This document shows positions 26,696 through 35,901 of a stretch of DNA of 64,000 bases, piece after piece (the first letter of the stretch is position 1; each line of letters begins with the position of its first letter). Source of the stretch: Arthrobacter sp. AQ5-06 (GTDB lineage Bacteria > Actinomycetota > Actinomycetes > Actinomycetales > Micrococcaceae); contig NZ_QMKP01000018.1 in NCBI RefSeq assembly GCF_003287955.1, forward strand, positions 1 through 64,000, in the 5' to 3' direction. Below the pieces are notes generated by a model, which saw nothing but the letters and a program-made list of their open reading frames with translations, was not told the DNA's origin and ran no database searches. The translations under genes and the position numbers were made by a program.

Positions 26696-27685
26696 ATGGA
26701 TATCTTCGCCAACACCGACGCACCCGCCTCCTTCGCCCGGAGCCAGGAAAGCACCCGCCGGCCCCTCCGTGTAGCCCTGGTCCAGCACCGCTGGCGGGAA
26801 AACGCAGCCGAGCTGGCGTCGGTGCTGACCGGGGCCATCGGCAAAGCCGCCGACGCCGGAGCCAAGGCCGTGTTCCTGCCGGAACTCACGTTGTCCAAAT
26901 ATCCGGCCAACGTCCGGGCCGGCAGTAACCCCGCCCGGAATGCCGAGGACCTGCTCAACGGCCCCACCTTCGAGTTCGCTGCCGGCGCGGCCCGGCAGCA
27001 CAACGTCACCGTCCACGCCTCGCTCTACGAGCGCTCGGACGGAAGCGACGGACTGGGCTTCAACACCGCCATCCTCGTATCGCCCCAGGGCGAGCTGCTG
27101 GCACGCACCCGCAAGACCCACATTCCCGTCAGCGCCGGCTACTACGAGGACACGTACTTCCGTGCCGGACCGGCCGGCGACGCCTACCCCGTGCACCGCC
27201 CCGCGGAACTGAACGGGGCCGCCGTCGGACTCCCCACCTGCTGGGACGAATGGTTCCCGGAGGTCGCCCGGCTGTATTCGCTGGCCGGCGCGGAAATCCT
27301 GGTCTACCCCACGGCCATCGGCTCAGAGCCGACCTTTCCGGAGTTCGACCACCAGCCGCTGTGGCAGCACGTGATCACAGGCCACGGCATCACGAACGGC
27401 ACGTTCATGGTGGTCCCCAACCGGACGGGCGACGAAGGCGACATCAACTTCTACGGTTCCTCGTTCATCTCCGATCCCTACGGCCGCGTCCTGGTCCAGG
27501 CGCCGCGGGACCGGGAAGCCGTCCTGGTGGCCGACCTCGACCTGGACCAGCGCAAGGACTGGCTGGACCTCTTCCCGTTCCTGACCACGCGCCGCCCCGA
27601 CACCTACGCCGAGCTCACCCGGGACGTCGATTTCGACCGCCCGTACGGCGCGGTATCCGCCCCGCAGACCGCGGCCCAGCCATGA
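26696..27685 (+). CDS. aguB: N-carbamoylputrescine amidase (nitrilase superfamily)
   Basis: A 329-residue carbon-nitrogen hydrolase predicted to convert N-carbamoylputrescine to putrescine, CO2 and ammonia. The catalytic triad is visible: Glu63 in LPELTLSKYP, Lys140 in RKTHIP and Cys182 in PTCWDEWFPE. The CWDEWFPE context is typical of this enzyme and its close relatives. The ATG at 26696 is preferred to an upstream start at 26642. The gene overlaps the agmatine deiminase gene by four bases (ATGA), which supports the assignment. Confidence 0.85.
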   Translation: MDIFANTDAPASFARSQESTRRPLRVALVQHRWRENAAELASVLTGAIGKAADAGAKAVFLPELTLSKYPANVRAGSNPARNAEDLLNGPTFEFAAGAARQHNVTVHASLYERSDGSDGLGFNTAILVSPQGELLARTRKTHIPVSAGYYEDTYFRAGPAGDAYPVHRPAELNGAAVGLPTCWDEWFPEVARLYSLAGAEILVYPTAIGSEPTFPEFDHQPLWQHVITGHGITNGTFMVVPNRTGDEGDINFYGSSFISDPYGRVLVQAPRDREAVLVADLDLDQRKDWLDLFPFLTTRRPDTYAELTRDVDFDRPYGAVSAPQTAAQP

Positions 27686-28701
27686 GCTGGATGATGCCGA
27701 GCGAAACGGCCCGCCAGGAAAGGGTCTGGATGGCATTTCCGCCGGAGCGTTCCTCGATAGGGCACACCGCGGAGGAAACCCGTGAGGCACGCACCGCGTG
27801 GGCAGCCGTGGCGCATGCTGTGGCGGAATTCGAGCCGGTCACCATGGTCGTGGACCCGCCGGATATGGCTGCCGCGCGGACGTATCTTTCGGCTGGCATT
27901 GACCTGGTGGAAGCGCCCCTCGACGATGCGTGGATGCGGGACATTGGGCCCACATTCGTGACCGGCGACGACGGCCGGCTGGGCGGGGTGGACTGGGTCT
28001 TCAACGGCTGGGGGCAGCAGGACTGGGCCAGCTGGGGCAAGGATTCTGATGTAGGTGCGGAAGTGGTGAGGCAGGCCGGGGCGGAGCTGCTGGACAGCCC
28101 GCTGGTCAATGAAGGCGGCGGGATCCAGGTGGACGGTCTGGGCACCGTGCTGGTCACCGAGACGGTGCAGTTGGATAAGTTCCGGAACCCGCACCTGACC
28201 AAGGCGGACGTTGAAGCCGAGCTGGCCCGCACCATCGGTGCCACGCACGTGATCTGGCTGCCGCGTGGGCTGACCCGCGATACGCAGGAACTCGGAACCC
28301 GCGGACACGTGGACATCGTGGCCGCCATCCCGTCACCCGGTGTGTTGCTGGTCCACTCCCAGCGCAATCCATCGCACCCGGACTTCCAGATCACCGCCGA
28401 CATCATCGCCATGCTCGCCGGGACCCAGGACGCGCAGGGCCGTGCCTGGGACATCGTGGAGGTACCCGCCCCGGACACCCTGCACGACGAGTTCGGCTGG
28501 GTCGACTACAGCTACATCAACCATCTGGTGGTGAACGGCGGCGTCATTGCCTGCAGTTTCGACGACCCCGCGGACGCTGGAGCCCGCCGGATCCTGGAGC
28601 AGGCCTATCCGGGCCGCAAAGTAGTGACGGTCGATGCCCGCCCCATCTTCGCCCGGGGCGGCGGCATCCACTGCATCACCCAACAACAGCCGGCCGTCTG
28701 A
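27682..28701 (+). CDS. aguA: Agmatine deiminase
   Basis: A 339-residue guanidine-modifying enzyme (pentein fold) that turns agmatine into N-carbamoylputrescine and ammonia. The motif WMRDIGPTF, the EGGGIQVDG block, TRGHVDI with its catalytic His, and the nucleophile Cys331 in GGGIHCIT are all present. The start overlaps aguB by ATGA, so translation is coupled. Together with aguB it gives a complete agmatine-to-putrescine route. Confidence 0.92.
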   Translation: MSWMMPSETARQERVWMAFPPERSSIGHTAEETREARTAWAAVAHAVAEFEPVTMVVDPPDMAAARTYLSAGIDLVEAPLDDAWMRDIGPTFVTGDDGRLGGVDWVFNGWGQQDWASWGKDSDVGAEVVRQAGAELLDSPLVNEGGGIQVDGLGTVLVTETVQLDKFRNPHLTKADVEAELARTIGATHVIWLPRGLTRDTQELGTRGHVDIVAAIPSPGVLLVHSQRNPSHPDFQITADIIAMLAGTQDAQGRAWDIVEVPAPDTLHDEFGWVDYSYINHLVVNGGVIACSFDDPADAGARRILEQAYPGRKVVTVDARPIFARGGGIHCITQQQPAV

Positions 28702-28941
28702 CCGCGGCAGCCGGGCATGCTCCCTGAAAGGGGGGAGTATGGGGCGACTCAGGCGCCGTCGCCCAAATCCTCGCCACGGCCGCAATCGAGGGGGACTCGT
28801 TGAGGTCCTCGGTCACGCGGGGGCCGGCAGGCTGCCGCGCTGCGGGGGCAGTACGGCTACCTATGCGTCGACGGCTGAACCGCCGCCGTGGCCGGCATTG
28901 CGGGCGTCAAGTTCTTGAGACAGTTTCGTAGTTGAACCGGA
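28702..28941. other. Non-coding stretch before an IS3 remnant
   Basis: No supported gene. A purine-rich GAAAGGGGGGAG lies at about 28726-28737 without a credible frame behind it. The last 25 bases (around 28914-28941) may include the terminal inverted repeat of the IS3-type remnant that follows. Confidence 0.4.
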
Positions 28942-29124
28942 CTACGCGGCCAGGGGTTCCTGGTCGCGGGTTTGATGGGTGGCAAGTGCCGTTGCCGGGG
29001 GAATGCCGCCGGCCCGCCGGTTTGGGCGGCGGCGGTCGCACCAGCCCTCGATGTATTCCATGACGGCGGTCCACACGGCAAGCCTGCTGCCGAAGGTGTG
29101 ATGGTGGTACATCTCAGTCTTAAA
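28942..29124 (-). pseudogene. IS3-family transposase (orfB), C-terminal remnant
   Basis: The last about 60 residues of an IS3-type integrase: FKTEMYHHHTFGSRLAVW, MEYIEGWCDRRRPNRR and a tail ending LAA with its stop at 28942-28944. In complete elements this follows the IESFWSTLK block with the catalytic Glu, which is missing; upstream sequence has no similarity. It marks an old insertion or recombination point at the left edge of the mannan island. Confidence 0.75.
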
Positions 29125-29605
29125 AATGCGAGACCCGGGGTGGGGGTGAGGGTACAGACGATGGCGAGGGCGGTCAGTTCGATCATTAACAGTTCCTTTC
29201 AAAGGCAGTGGCGTGCCTGCCCATGTGGATCCCTGAACACAAGAAGCCATGCGCCTCCCGGGGCGCAGGGGACGGACTCTGAATGTCCAGCCGTTTCCCG
29301 GAAGTCAGAGCCTGAGAAGCAGTTCAGCACAAGGAAGAACCTTGGCACCATGACTGCCCCTGCAGCGGCGACAAGGCCAGATCGGAAGGCCGGATAGGTC
29401 TTGGAGTTAACTTCTTGACCGGCCGAATGACAATGACGGCGGGGCGCATCATGGTTCCTGACCGAAAGTAAAGCCAAGAATGTACAGCAGATCAACGCCG
29501 ACCGCGCGGATCTCGTATCGCGCCCTACCCGGACGATAGGCCTCGCCGGGCGCGGCCGCTCCCCCCGGAACGGGTGCCGCGCCCGATGAGGCGTCCTGTG
29601 GCCGA
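29125..29605. other. Intergenic stretch without a gene
   Basis: No convincing coding frame or palindrome. It separates the IS3 remnant from the end of the Endo H-like gene and probably contains the left junction of the acquired island. Confidence 0.4.
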
Positions 29606-30814
29606 TCAGCGGCAGCCGGGAACCGCGTACGACGCGCTGTAGTCGGCCGTGCCGTCCGCGCCGGTCACCCGCACCGTGACCTCGCCGTCAGCGACGGTGC
29701 CGCGCTTGGCGTGCTGCACGACAGTGCGGGACTCGCCGGCGCCGATGTCCGAGAACGTGCGCGTCGCCACCGACGTGATGACGTCGATGTTGACGTTCTC
29801 GTCGTCGTTGTTCACGACCTTCACTTTGAGCTTCACGGCATCTCCTGCGCAGGTCGCGGCGACGTCGTAGTCCGGAACGGGCGTCGCACGGTAGGCCGTC
29901 GCCAGCCCGGTGAGCGGCTTGGTGATCGACGAGATGTATTCGGAGTGGTCGCTGGCGGTGAGGTTGTACGTGACGATCGCGCCGTACCCCTCGTCGGCGG
30001 TGCGCTGCGCGAACGCGGCGGCTTTCTCCAGCGACGTCTGCATGAGGTCGATCGCGCCGGGTGCGAGCTGAGAGGCATCCATGCCGGGGATCTGCGGCGG
30101 CTGCCACGAGCCGTACCAAGGATTCCAGGCGTAGTCGATGAGCTCGCCGGCGCGGATGCCGTCGTACTCGGTGGCCTCTGCGGCGGGGCCTATGTTGTAG
30201 AAGGTGATCAGCTTGTCCGGCTCGAGACGGTCGCGCAGCTCGTCGACGAGGTAGACGAACGAGCTGGCGTTGGGCTGTCCGGTGCCGTTCTCGCCGTACT
30301 TCGACCATTCGTCATCGAAGTCGATGCCGTCGAGGTCGTACTCGTCGACGGTGTCGGCGAGTTCTTCGGCGAAGACGGCGGCCGCCTCACGGGACGGGAA
30401 GTTCGCCATGCCGGCGCCCTGGTGGTTGCCGAGGACCGACAGCAGCACCTTAGTGCCGCGCTCCTGCAGCGGGCGGATCTGGGTGTCCGCGTCCTGCAAC
30501 GTCTCGGTGACGCGGTCGTTGAGGTGCAGGTAGGCCGCGCCGCGGTCGACGTCGTAGTTGATGTTCGCCGCGAAGATCATGGCCATGTCGAACGCGGGGC
30601 GGTTCGTTCCCTCGAGCGTGTAGTCGGCGACGTTCGCCATGTCGTTGTTGTTGACCTCGACGTAGACGGCCCGCTTCGGGTCCTTATCCGCCGGCGGGTC
30701 CTCAGCGGATGCGGATGCCGCGGACGGCACCGCCATACCGGTCAGCGCTAGACCGAGCATCGCGGCAGCGGCGATCCCCGCCCTCCGTCGACGTCGTGAA
30801 ATGAACTTTTTCAT
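29606..30814 (-). CDS. Secreted GH18 endo-beta-N-acetylglucosaminidase (Endo H-like)
   Basis: A 402-residue exported enzyme. After a signal peptide (very basic start, hydrophobic core, cleavage near residue 36), the catalytic barrel carries the family 18 motif DxxDxDxE as Asp162, Asp165, Asp167 and Glu169. The surrounding VLLSVLGNHQGAG and DGIDFDDEWSKYGEN resemble Endo H-type ENGases, which cut between the two core GlcNAc residues of high-mannose N-glycans. A C-terminal beta domain of about 95 residues (from about residue 305) follows. The ATG has a strong GAAAGGAAG site. A chitinase role is less likely given the alpha-mannosidase neighbours. Confidence 0.85.
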   Translation of the reverse strand: MKKFISRRRRRAGIAAAAMLGLALTGMAVPSAASASAEDPPADKDPKRAVYVEVNNNDMANVADYTLEGTNRPAFDMAMIFAANINYDVDRGAAYLHLNDRVTETLQDADTQIRPLQERGTKVLLSVLGNHQGAGMANFPSREAAAVFAEELADTVDEYDLDGIDFDDEWSKYGENGTGQPNASSFVYLVDELRDRLEPDKLITFYNIGPAAEATEYDGIRAGELIDYAWNPWYGSWQPPQIPGMDASQLAPGAIDLMQTSLEKAAAFAQRTADEGYGAIVTYNLTASDHSEYISSITKPLTGLATAYRATPVPDYDVAATCAGDAVKLKVKVVNNDDENVNIDVITSVATRTFSDIGAGESRTVVQHAKRGTVADGEVTVRVTGADGTADYSASYAVPGCR

Positions 30815-30864
30815 GTCGTTTCTTCCTTTCGTTCTTCATCGCATCCGGGGGGAGAGCGTGAGAA

Positions 30865-33800
30865 TCAGTGGGTCGGGTCTCCGAGGTCGAAGAGCTCGAG
30901 CTGCCGCAGGGTGACCGGATCGTTCAGCGCGCGTACCCTTAGCGTGCGCGCCGTCACCGGCTCTGCGAAGGCGAACGGCGTGGTGCGGCCGGCGATCAGC
31001 GGCTCGCAGTGAGTGGTGGCGACGTCGCGCCAGTTCTCCCCGTCGTCGCTGGCTTGCCACACGTACGCATCGGCAGGCGCATCAGCGGCGGCGGTGAGCG
31101 TCACATCGGTCACCGTGCGGGGCCGGTCGAAGACCCAGCCCGCGGATGCCGCAGTCAGCGCCGTATCGGGCGCAACCCCATCATCGAACAGTGAGGCATG
31201 CGCGGGATCGAGGGGTCGGCCGCTGTCGCGGGTGAGGTCCGGATGCCACCGTGCGGCATCCTCATCGCCGGCCCAGAGAGGGCTGGCGGCGACCTCGCCG
31301 ACGTCGGAGGTGAAGACGAGCTCCAGCTCGGCGTCGCCGTTGAGCGCATCGACGGAAAGCACTGCACGTTTGAGGGGGACGCCGTCGAGCGTCGCCGAGA
31401 CAAGGTAGCGGGCATCAGGATGCGGGCGGTCGGCACGCACGCGCAGGCCGCCACCATCCGAGCGTCGCACGCGGATGTCATCGAACAGCGGCGATCCGAT
31501 CCGCAGCTCACCGGAGCCGAGCTCGAGCGGGTAGAGCCCGAGCGCGGCCCACAGCCACCACATGCTCATCTCGCCGTTGTCCTCGTCGCCCGGGAACCCC
31601 TGCCCAATCATCCCGCCGGCGAACAGACGGCCCGCGAGGCCGTGCACCAAGGCACCGGCCTGCCAGGGACGGTCGCCGTCCACGTGCATCCACGGGATGT
31701 GGTGCGCCGGCTGGTTCGAGAGAGCGCACATGCCGCTGCGCTGTGCGCGCGCCTCGCGCTGCTCGTGGATGACCACGCCGTATCCTCCGGCGAAGGCGAC
31801 ATCCCCGGTCTCCGGCTCTGCGAAGAGCCGGTCGAGATGAACACGCAGACCTTCGCGACCTCCATAGAGCTCGGCGAGTCCAGCGCCGTCGTGCACGGGG
31901 CTGACCGACATGCCCCAGCCGTTGGTCTCGACGTTGTCGCCGCCCCAGTCACGGGGGTCGAAGGTCTCCGAGAACCGTCCGGCGGCATCCTTTCCGCGGA
32001 AGAACCCGTGCTCGGGATCGAACAGCGTTCGGTAGGAGAGCGCCCGGTTACCGAAGTACCGCGCGTAGGCCGCCCAGCGGGCGGTGCCGTCTCCTCCCCG
32101 CGCGGCAAGCCGGGAAGCGAAGCGGGCGATGCCGGCATCCGCGATGCCGTTCTCAATGCTCCAACTCATGCCCTCGAGGACGTCGGAGGAGATATATCCG
32201 GTGAAGCGACCGCGGGCGACGCCCTTGCGTCCCTGGCGCGGGTCGGCGCTCGGCTCGCAGGCGTTGCGCCAGGCGGTCTCGAAGGCCGCCTGCTCGTCGA
32301 AGACGACGCCCCAGCGCTCCGCGTCGGCGAAGATCTGGTCGCTCGAGGTCCCCACCATGGAGTCGACATAGCCGGGGGCACTCCAGCGCGCCATCCATCC
32401 ACCGCGGCGGGCCTGTTGCAGGAGGCCGTCAAGCATCCGTCCGGTGCCCTCGGCGTCGAACAGGGCCAGGGCCGGCCAAGCGGTGCGGTAGGTGTCCCAG
32501 TATCCGTTGTTGACGTGCAGGTCACCGTCGACCACGGGGGCGCCGGTGGTGTCGTCGCCGTGTGGATCGGCGGGCACCATCGGGTCGGCGAAGCGCAGCT
32601 GCGGTGCCTCGATTGTACCGGTGTTCTCGGCCGTGGTGTTGGGGTACAGGTGCAGTCGGTACAGGGCGCTGGCGATCTGCGCGCGCGCCTCGTCGTCCGC
32701 GAGGCCGCGCCATGGCCGCTCGGCGGCGTGAGCTTGCGGCAGTTCCACCGCGCCGAGCAGGTCGTTCCATTCCGCGTGCAGCGTGTCGCGCAGGTCATCG
32801 AAGCTCCGCGACGCGGGCAGTTCCTGCGCCAGCGAACGGCGGGCCTGATCGACGGAGAGGAAGGACTGCGCGATGCGCACCTCGAGAGCACCCAAGGCGC
32901 TCACGGCGCCGTCGACCACGTCGCCCTCACCCAGGACGACGCCGGCGAAGTAGGCACGAGGCGGGTTGCCCCAGTCCGCGGTGCCCTCGGGCGTCCAGCC
33001 GTCGAAGGTGCCGTCGTCGTGGAAGGTCACCCGTCCCCCGCCGTCGGGCGCGCCGATCGAGAAGCCCACGACATCGGATGCCGTGTCCGCCGCGATCCGG
33101 AAAACGCCGCCGTGCGAAGTCGCCGTCATCTGGACGCCAGCGCTGCCGTGCAGCCGCGCCGCGTACAGGTGAGGACGCGCGTACTCGGTTTGGGGCACGA
33201 TGTGCGGTACGGCGCTTCCGGGCGCACCCAGGAAGGGCCGAACCTGCACCACGCCGCGGTCGCCGATCCAGGGGCTGGGCTGATGTGAGAACTGCAGCGC
33301 CGCGAGCGGGCGGCCCTGCTCGTTATCGTGAACCGACCAGCGGTACGGCCAGCGGGTGTCCACGGCATCCGTCGCCGGGGTAAGGAAGCAGAAGCCGTGC
33401 GGCACGGCCGTGATGGGGATGGTGTTGCCGCGTGAGAAGCGGTCGCCGGAGTGGCTGCCACGACGCGTGTCGACCCGTTCGGCGGGCGTCGGCTCGGCAG
33501 AGGTGGAGCCGGCGGCGTCCGTACGGCTGCCGACGATCACCTCGATGAATCCCTCGACGAGGCCGAGGGCAGGGCAGGCGTCGGAGAGACTGGGAGCGCC
33601 CAGCACAACCTCGAAGCTCGCGGTCCGACCGGCCCACGGCTCGAGTGAGGCGCTGTCGGCGTTCCACTGCTCGGGCATCGACCAGGCAGCTTCGAACTGC
33701 GCGGATGCCGTCATCGGCACGTCGTAGCGGTCGCGCACCCGGGCGTCCCCGCTCAGTCGCGTGCCGTCGTCGAACGCCACGTCAACGGTGACGGCGAGCG

Positions 33801-34029
33801 AGGCGTGCGGCGCGTGCACGGCGTTCGGCCCGTCGGCGTAGAAGGCCCAGTGCACGACGGTGTCGGGAGCGACCGGCAGACCGGAGAGATCGGGCAGCGG
33901 TATCCGCTGCTCCCCGCCCGCCGGGTCGAAGCGGAACGCGTGCACCTGTCCGCCAAGGATGCCGGCGTGCGGGCGGGAAGAGGGCGGGTCCGCTGGTCCT
34001 GCGGCCCGTCGCAGCTCAGCCTGGGTCAT
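30865..34029 (-). CDS. GH92 exo-alpha-mannosidase
   Basis: A 1054-residue family 92 enzyme, calcium-dependent mannosidases that trim alpha-linked mannose, usually alpha-1,2. The C-terminal half shows the family blocks NGYWDTYRTAWP, GFFRGKDAAGRF, NQPAHHIPWM and GQGFPGDEDNGEMSMWW, which carries the catalytic Glu. The last 130 residues resemble an F5/8-type sugar-binding domain. No clear signal peptide is seen, so it may act on imported glycans. The ATG at 34029 overlaps the permease stop (ATGA); the open frame far upstream is only a shadow of the permease genes. Confidence 0.9.
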   Translation of the reverse strand: MTQAELRRAAGPADPPSSRPHAGILGGQVHAFRFDPAGGEQRIPLPDLSGLPVAPDTVVHWAFYADGPNAVHAPHASLAVTVDVAFDDGTRLSGDARVRDRYDVPMTASAQFEAAWSMPEQWNADSASLEPWAGRTASFEVVLGAPSLSDACPALGLVEGFIEVIVGSRTDAAGSTSAEPTPAERVDTRRGSHSGDRFSRGNTIPITAVPHGFCFLTPATDAVDTRWPYRWSVHDNEQGRPLAALQFSHQPSPWIGDRGVVQVRPFLGAPGSAVPHIVPQTEYARPHLYAARLHGSAGVQMTATSHGGVFRIAADTASDVVGFSIGAPDGGGRVTFHDDGTFDGWTPEGTADWGNPPRAYFAGVVLGEGDVVDGAVSALGALEVRIAQSFLSVDQARRSLAQELPASRSFDDLRDTLHAEWNDLLGAVELPQAHAAERPWRGLADDEARAQIASALYRLHLYPNTTAENTGTIEAPQLRFADPMVPADPHGDDTTGAPVVDGDLHVNNGYWDTYRTAWPALALFDAEGTGRMLDGLLQQARRGGWMARWSAPGYVDSMVGTSSDQIFADAERWGVVFDEQAAFETAWRNACEPSADPRQGRKGVARGRFTGYISSDVLEGMSWSIENGIADAGIARFASRLAARGGDGTARWAAYARYFGNRALSYRTLFDPEHGFFRGKDAAGRFSETFDPRDWGGDNVETNGWGMSVSPVHDGAGLAELYGGREGLRVHLDRLFAEPETGDVAFAGGYGVVIHEQREARAQRSGMCALSNQPAHHIPWMHVDGDRPWQAGALVHGLAGRLFAGGMIGQGFPGDEDNGEMSMWWLWAALGLYPLELGSGELRIGSPLFDDIRVRRSDGGGLRVRADRPHPDARYLVSATLDGVPLKRAVLSVDALNGDAELELVFTSDVGEVAASPLWAGDEDAARWHPDLTRDSGRPLDPAHASLFDDGVAPDTALTAASAGWVFDRPRTVTDVTLTAAADAPADAYVWQASDDGENWRDVATTHCEPLIAGRTTPFAFAEPVTARTLRVRALNDPVTLRQLELFDLGDPTH

Positions 34030-34967
34030 CCCTTGACCGCTCCCTCTTGCACCCCGTTGAAGAAGAAGCGCTGCATCACCGAGAACAGCACGATGATCGG
34101 CACGAGTGCGACCATGGTGCCCGCCGCAATCATGCGGGGGTCGGGCGAGAAGTTGCCGTTCAGGTACGCCATGCCGACCGTCAGCGTGTAGTTGTTCGGA
34201 TCGGTGAGCACCATCAGCGGCCACAGGTAGTCGTCCCACTGGCCGATGAATGTGAAGATCGCGACGACGCTCGCCATGCCGCGCACGTTCGGCCAGACGA
34301 TGTGCCGGATGCGCTGCCAGGTGGTGGCGCCGTCGACGGTCGCCGCATCGAGCACGTCGTTGGGGATCATGCGGCAGGCGGTGGCGATGAGCAACACGTT
34401 CATCGCGGCGATGGCGCCGGGCAGGAATACGCCCCACAGCGTGTTCGCCAGACCCAGGGAGTTGATCGTCAGCAGGTTGGCGGTGATCGTCACTTCGCCG
34501 GGCAGCAGCATGGTCGACACGAGGATGCCGAGGGCGATGAACTTGCCCTTGAACTTCATGCAGGCCAGCGCATAGCCTCCGAACAGGGACAGGACGACGC
34601 TGCTGATCACGGCCCCGACGGCCACGAGCAGCGAGTGCCACGCGTACTTGTACACCGGGATGAGGTCGGTGACCTTGATGTAGTTCTCGATGGTGGGATC
34701 GGTGGGGATCAGGTTCGGCGGGAACGTGTAGAGGTCGTCGGCCGGTCCCTTGAACGAGGTTGACAGCTGCCACACGAACGGGCCGATGACGAGCAGCAGC
34801 ACGACGGTGAGCAGAACGTAGCGGCCGATGAGCCCCGCGAGGGTGGGTTTGCTGAAGTCTCCGGAGCCCTTGCGGCGGTAGCTGTGGTCCTTGCGGATCA
34901 CCTGCTGCTCTTGCTGCTCTTGCTGCTCTTGCTGCTCTTCGACGGGATGTTCGGTCTTGAGGCTCAT
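34026..34967 (-). CDS. Glycan ABC transporter permease 2 (MalG-like)
   Basis: A 313-residue permease with six predicted helices and the EAA loop DAATVDGATTWQRIRHIVWPNV. The N-terminal cytoplasmic tail has a (EQQ)n run encoded by a 9-base tandem repeat. Its ATG overlaps permease 1 by four bases and its stop overlaps the GH92 start by four, so importer and mannosidase form one translationally coupled unit. Confidence 0.85.
   Translation of the reverse strand: MSLKTEHPVEEQQEQQEQQEQQVIRKDHSYRRKGSGDFSKPTLAGLIGRYVLLTVVLLLVIGPFVWQLSTSFKGPADDLYTFPPNLIPTDPTIENYIKVTDLIPVYKYAWHSLLVAVGAVISSVVLSLFGGYALACMKFKGKFIALGILVSTMLLPGEVTITANLLTINSLGLANTLWGVFLPGAIAAMNVLLIATACRMIPNDVLDAATVDGATTWQRIRHIVWPNVRGMASVVAIFTFIGQWDDYLWPLMVLTDPNNYTLTVGMAYLNGNFSPDPRMIAAGTMVALVPIIVLFSVMQRFFFNGVQEGAVKG
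34902..34940. repeat. 9-base tandem repeat inside the permease gene
   Basis: About four copies of CTGCTCTTG on the plus strand encode a Glu-Gln-Gln repeat in the permease N-terminus. The copy number may vary between strains by slippage without changing frame. Confidence 0.7.
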
Positions 34968-35851
34968 GCCGGCACCTTGGCCTTCTTCTCGCGGTTCAGT
35001 AGTGCGATGGCGACGAGCGGGACGAGCGTCAGCAGGAACAGTGCGACGCTGATCGCGGCCGCGTAGCCGAGGTTTCCGTTGAGGCCGGAGCCGACCTGGC
35101 GGATGAGCATGACGATCGACATGTCGTAGCCGCCGGGGCCGCCGGTGCCGTTGGAGAGGATGTCGAGCTCGGTGAACACGCGCATCGCCGACACGGCGAC
35201 GAGCACCGAGATCAGCAGTATCGCGCCGCGCACGCTCGGGATGGTGACGCTGATGAAGCGGCGCACAGCGCCCGCGCCGTCGAGCATCGCGGCCTCGTGG
35301 AGTTCCTTGCCGACGTTTCCGAGCGCGGCGAGGTAGACGACCATGTAGTAGCCGATGCCCTTCCACACGGTCAGCAGGATGGCGGTGGCCAGTAACCACC
35401 AGCGGTCGACGAGGAAGGCGACCGGCTGATCGACAACGCCCATCCACTCGAGCGCCTGGTTGATGATGCCGCGACTGTCGAACAGCCAGCCCCAGATGAG
35501 GGCGACGACCACGACCGAGGCGATCACCGGGAAGTAGTAGGTGGTGCGGAACAGCGCGATGCCGGGGATGTTCTTCTCGACGAGCAGGGCGAGCAGCAAC
35601 GGCACGATGGTCAGCAGCGGCACGCACACCACCACGTAGATCAGGCAGGTGATGAGTGCGTAGCGGAACTGTTCGTCCGTCAGTAGTCGCTCGTAGTGCG
35701 CGAAGCCGACCGGGTTGACGGGCTGCAGGGGCCGTGCATCCGTGAAGCTGAGCACCACGGTGTTGATGAACGGCCAGAGGGAGAACACCAGCACCCAGAT
35801 CACGGGGGGTGCTAAGAGTAGCCAGGGCGTGTACCACCTGTGCGACTTCAT
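34964..35851 (-). CDS. Glycan ABC transporter permease 1 (MalF-like)
   Basis: A 295-residue permease with six predicted helices and an EAA loop (HEAAMLDGAGAVRRFISVTIPSV). It lies between the substrate-binding protein gene and permease 2 on the same strand. It forms the first membrane half of the N-glycan importer. Confidence 0.85.
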   Translation of the reverse strand: MKSHRWYTPWLLLAPPVIWVLVFSLWPFINTVVLSFTDARPLQPVNPVGFAHYERLLTDEQFRYALITCLIYVVVCVPLLTIVPLLLALLVEKNIPGIALFRTTYYFPVIASVVVVALIWGWLFDSRGIINQALEWMGVVDQPVAFLVDRWWLLATAILLTVWKGIGYYMVVYLAALGNVGKELHEAAMLDGAGAVRRFISVTIPSVRGAILLISVLVAVSAMRVFTELDILSNGTGGPGGYDMSIVMLIRQVGSGLNGNLGYAAAISVALFLLTLVPLVAIALLNREKKAKVPA

Positions 35852-35901
35852 TAAGTCCTGCTTTCTCCGGGTGCTGGTGTTTGTTCAGACGGCATGGACC
35901 G

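Noticed and set aside
34030..34773. Apparent N-terminal extension of the GH92 gene
   Set aside because: It overlaps the permease gene in another frame and has no GH92 resemblance; the coupled ATGA start at 34029 is better.
34968..35837. Apparent N-terminal extension of the second glycan permease
   Set aside because: Shadow of permease 1; composition is His/Arg-rich and not membrane-like.
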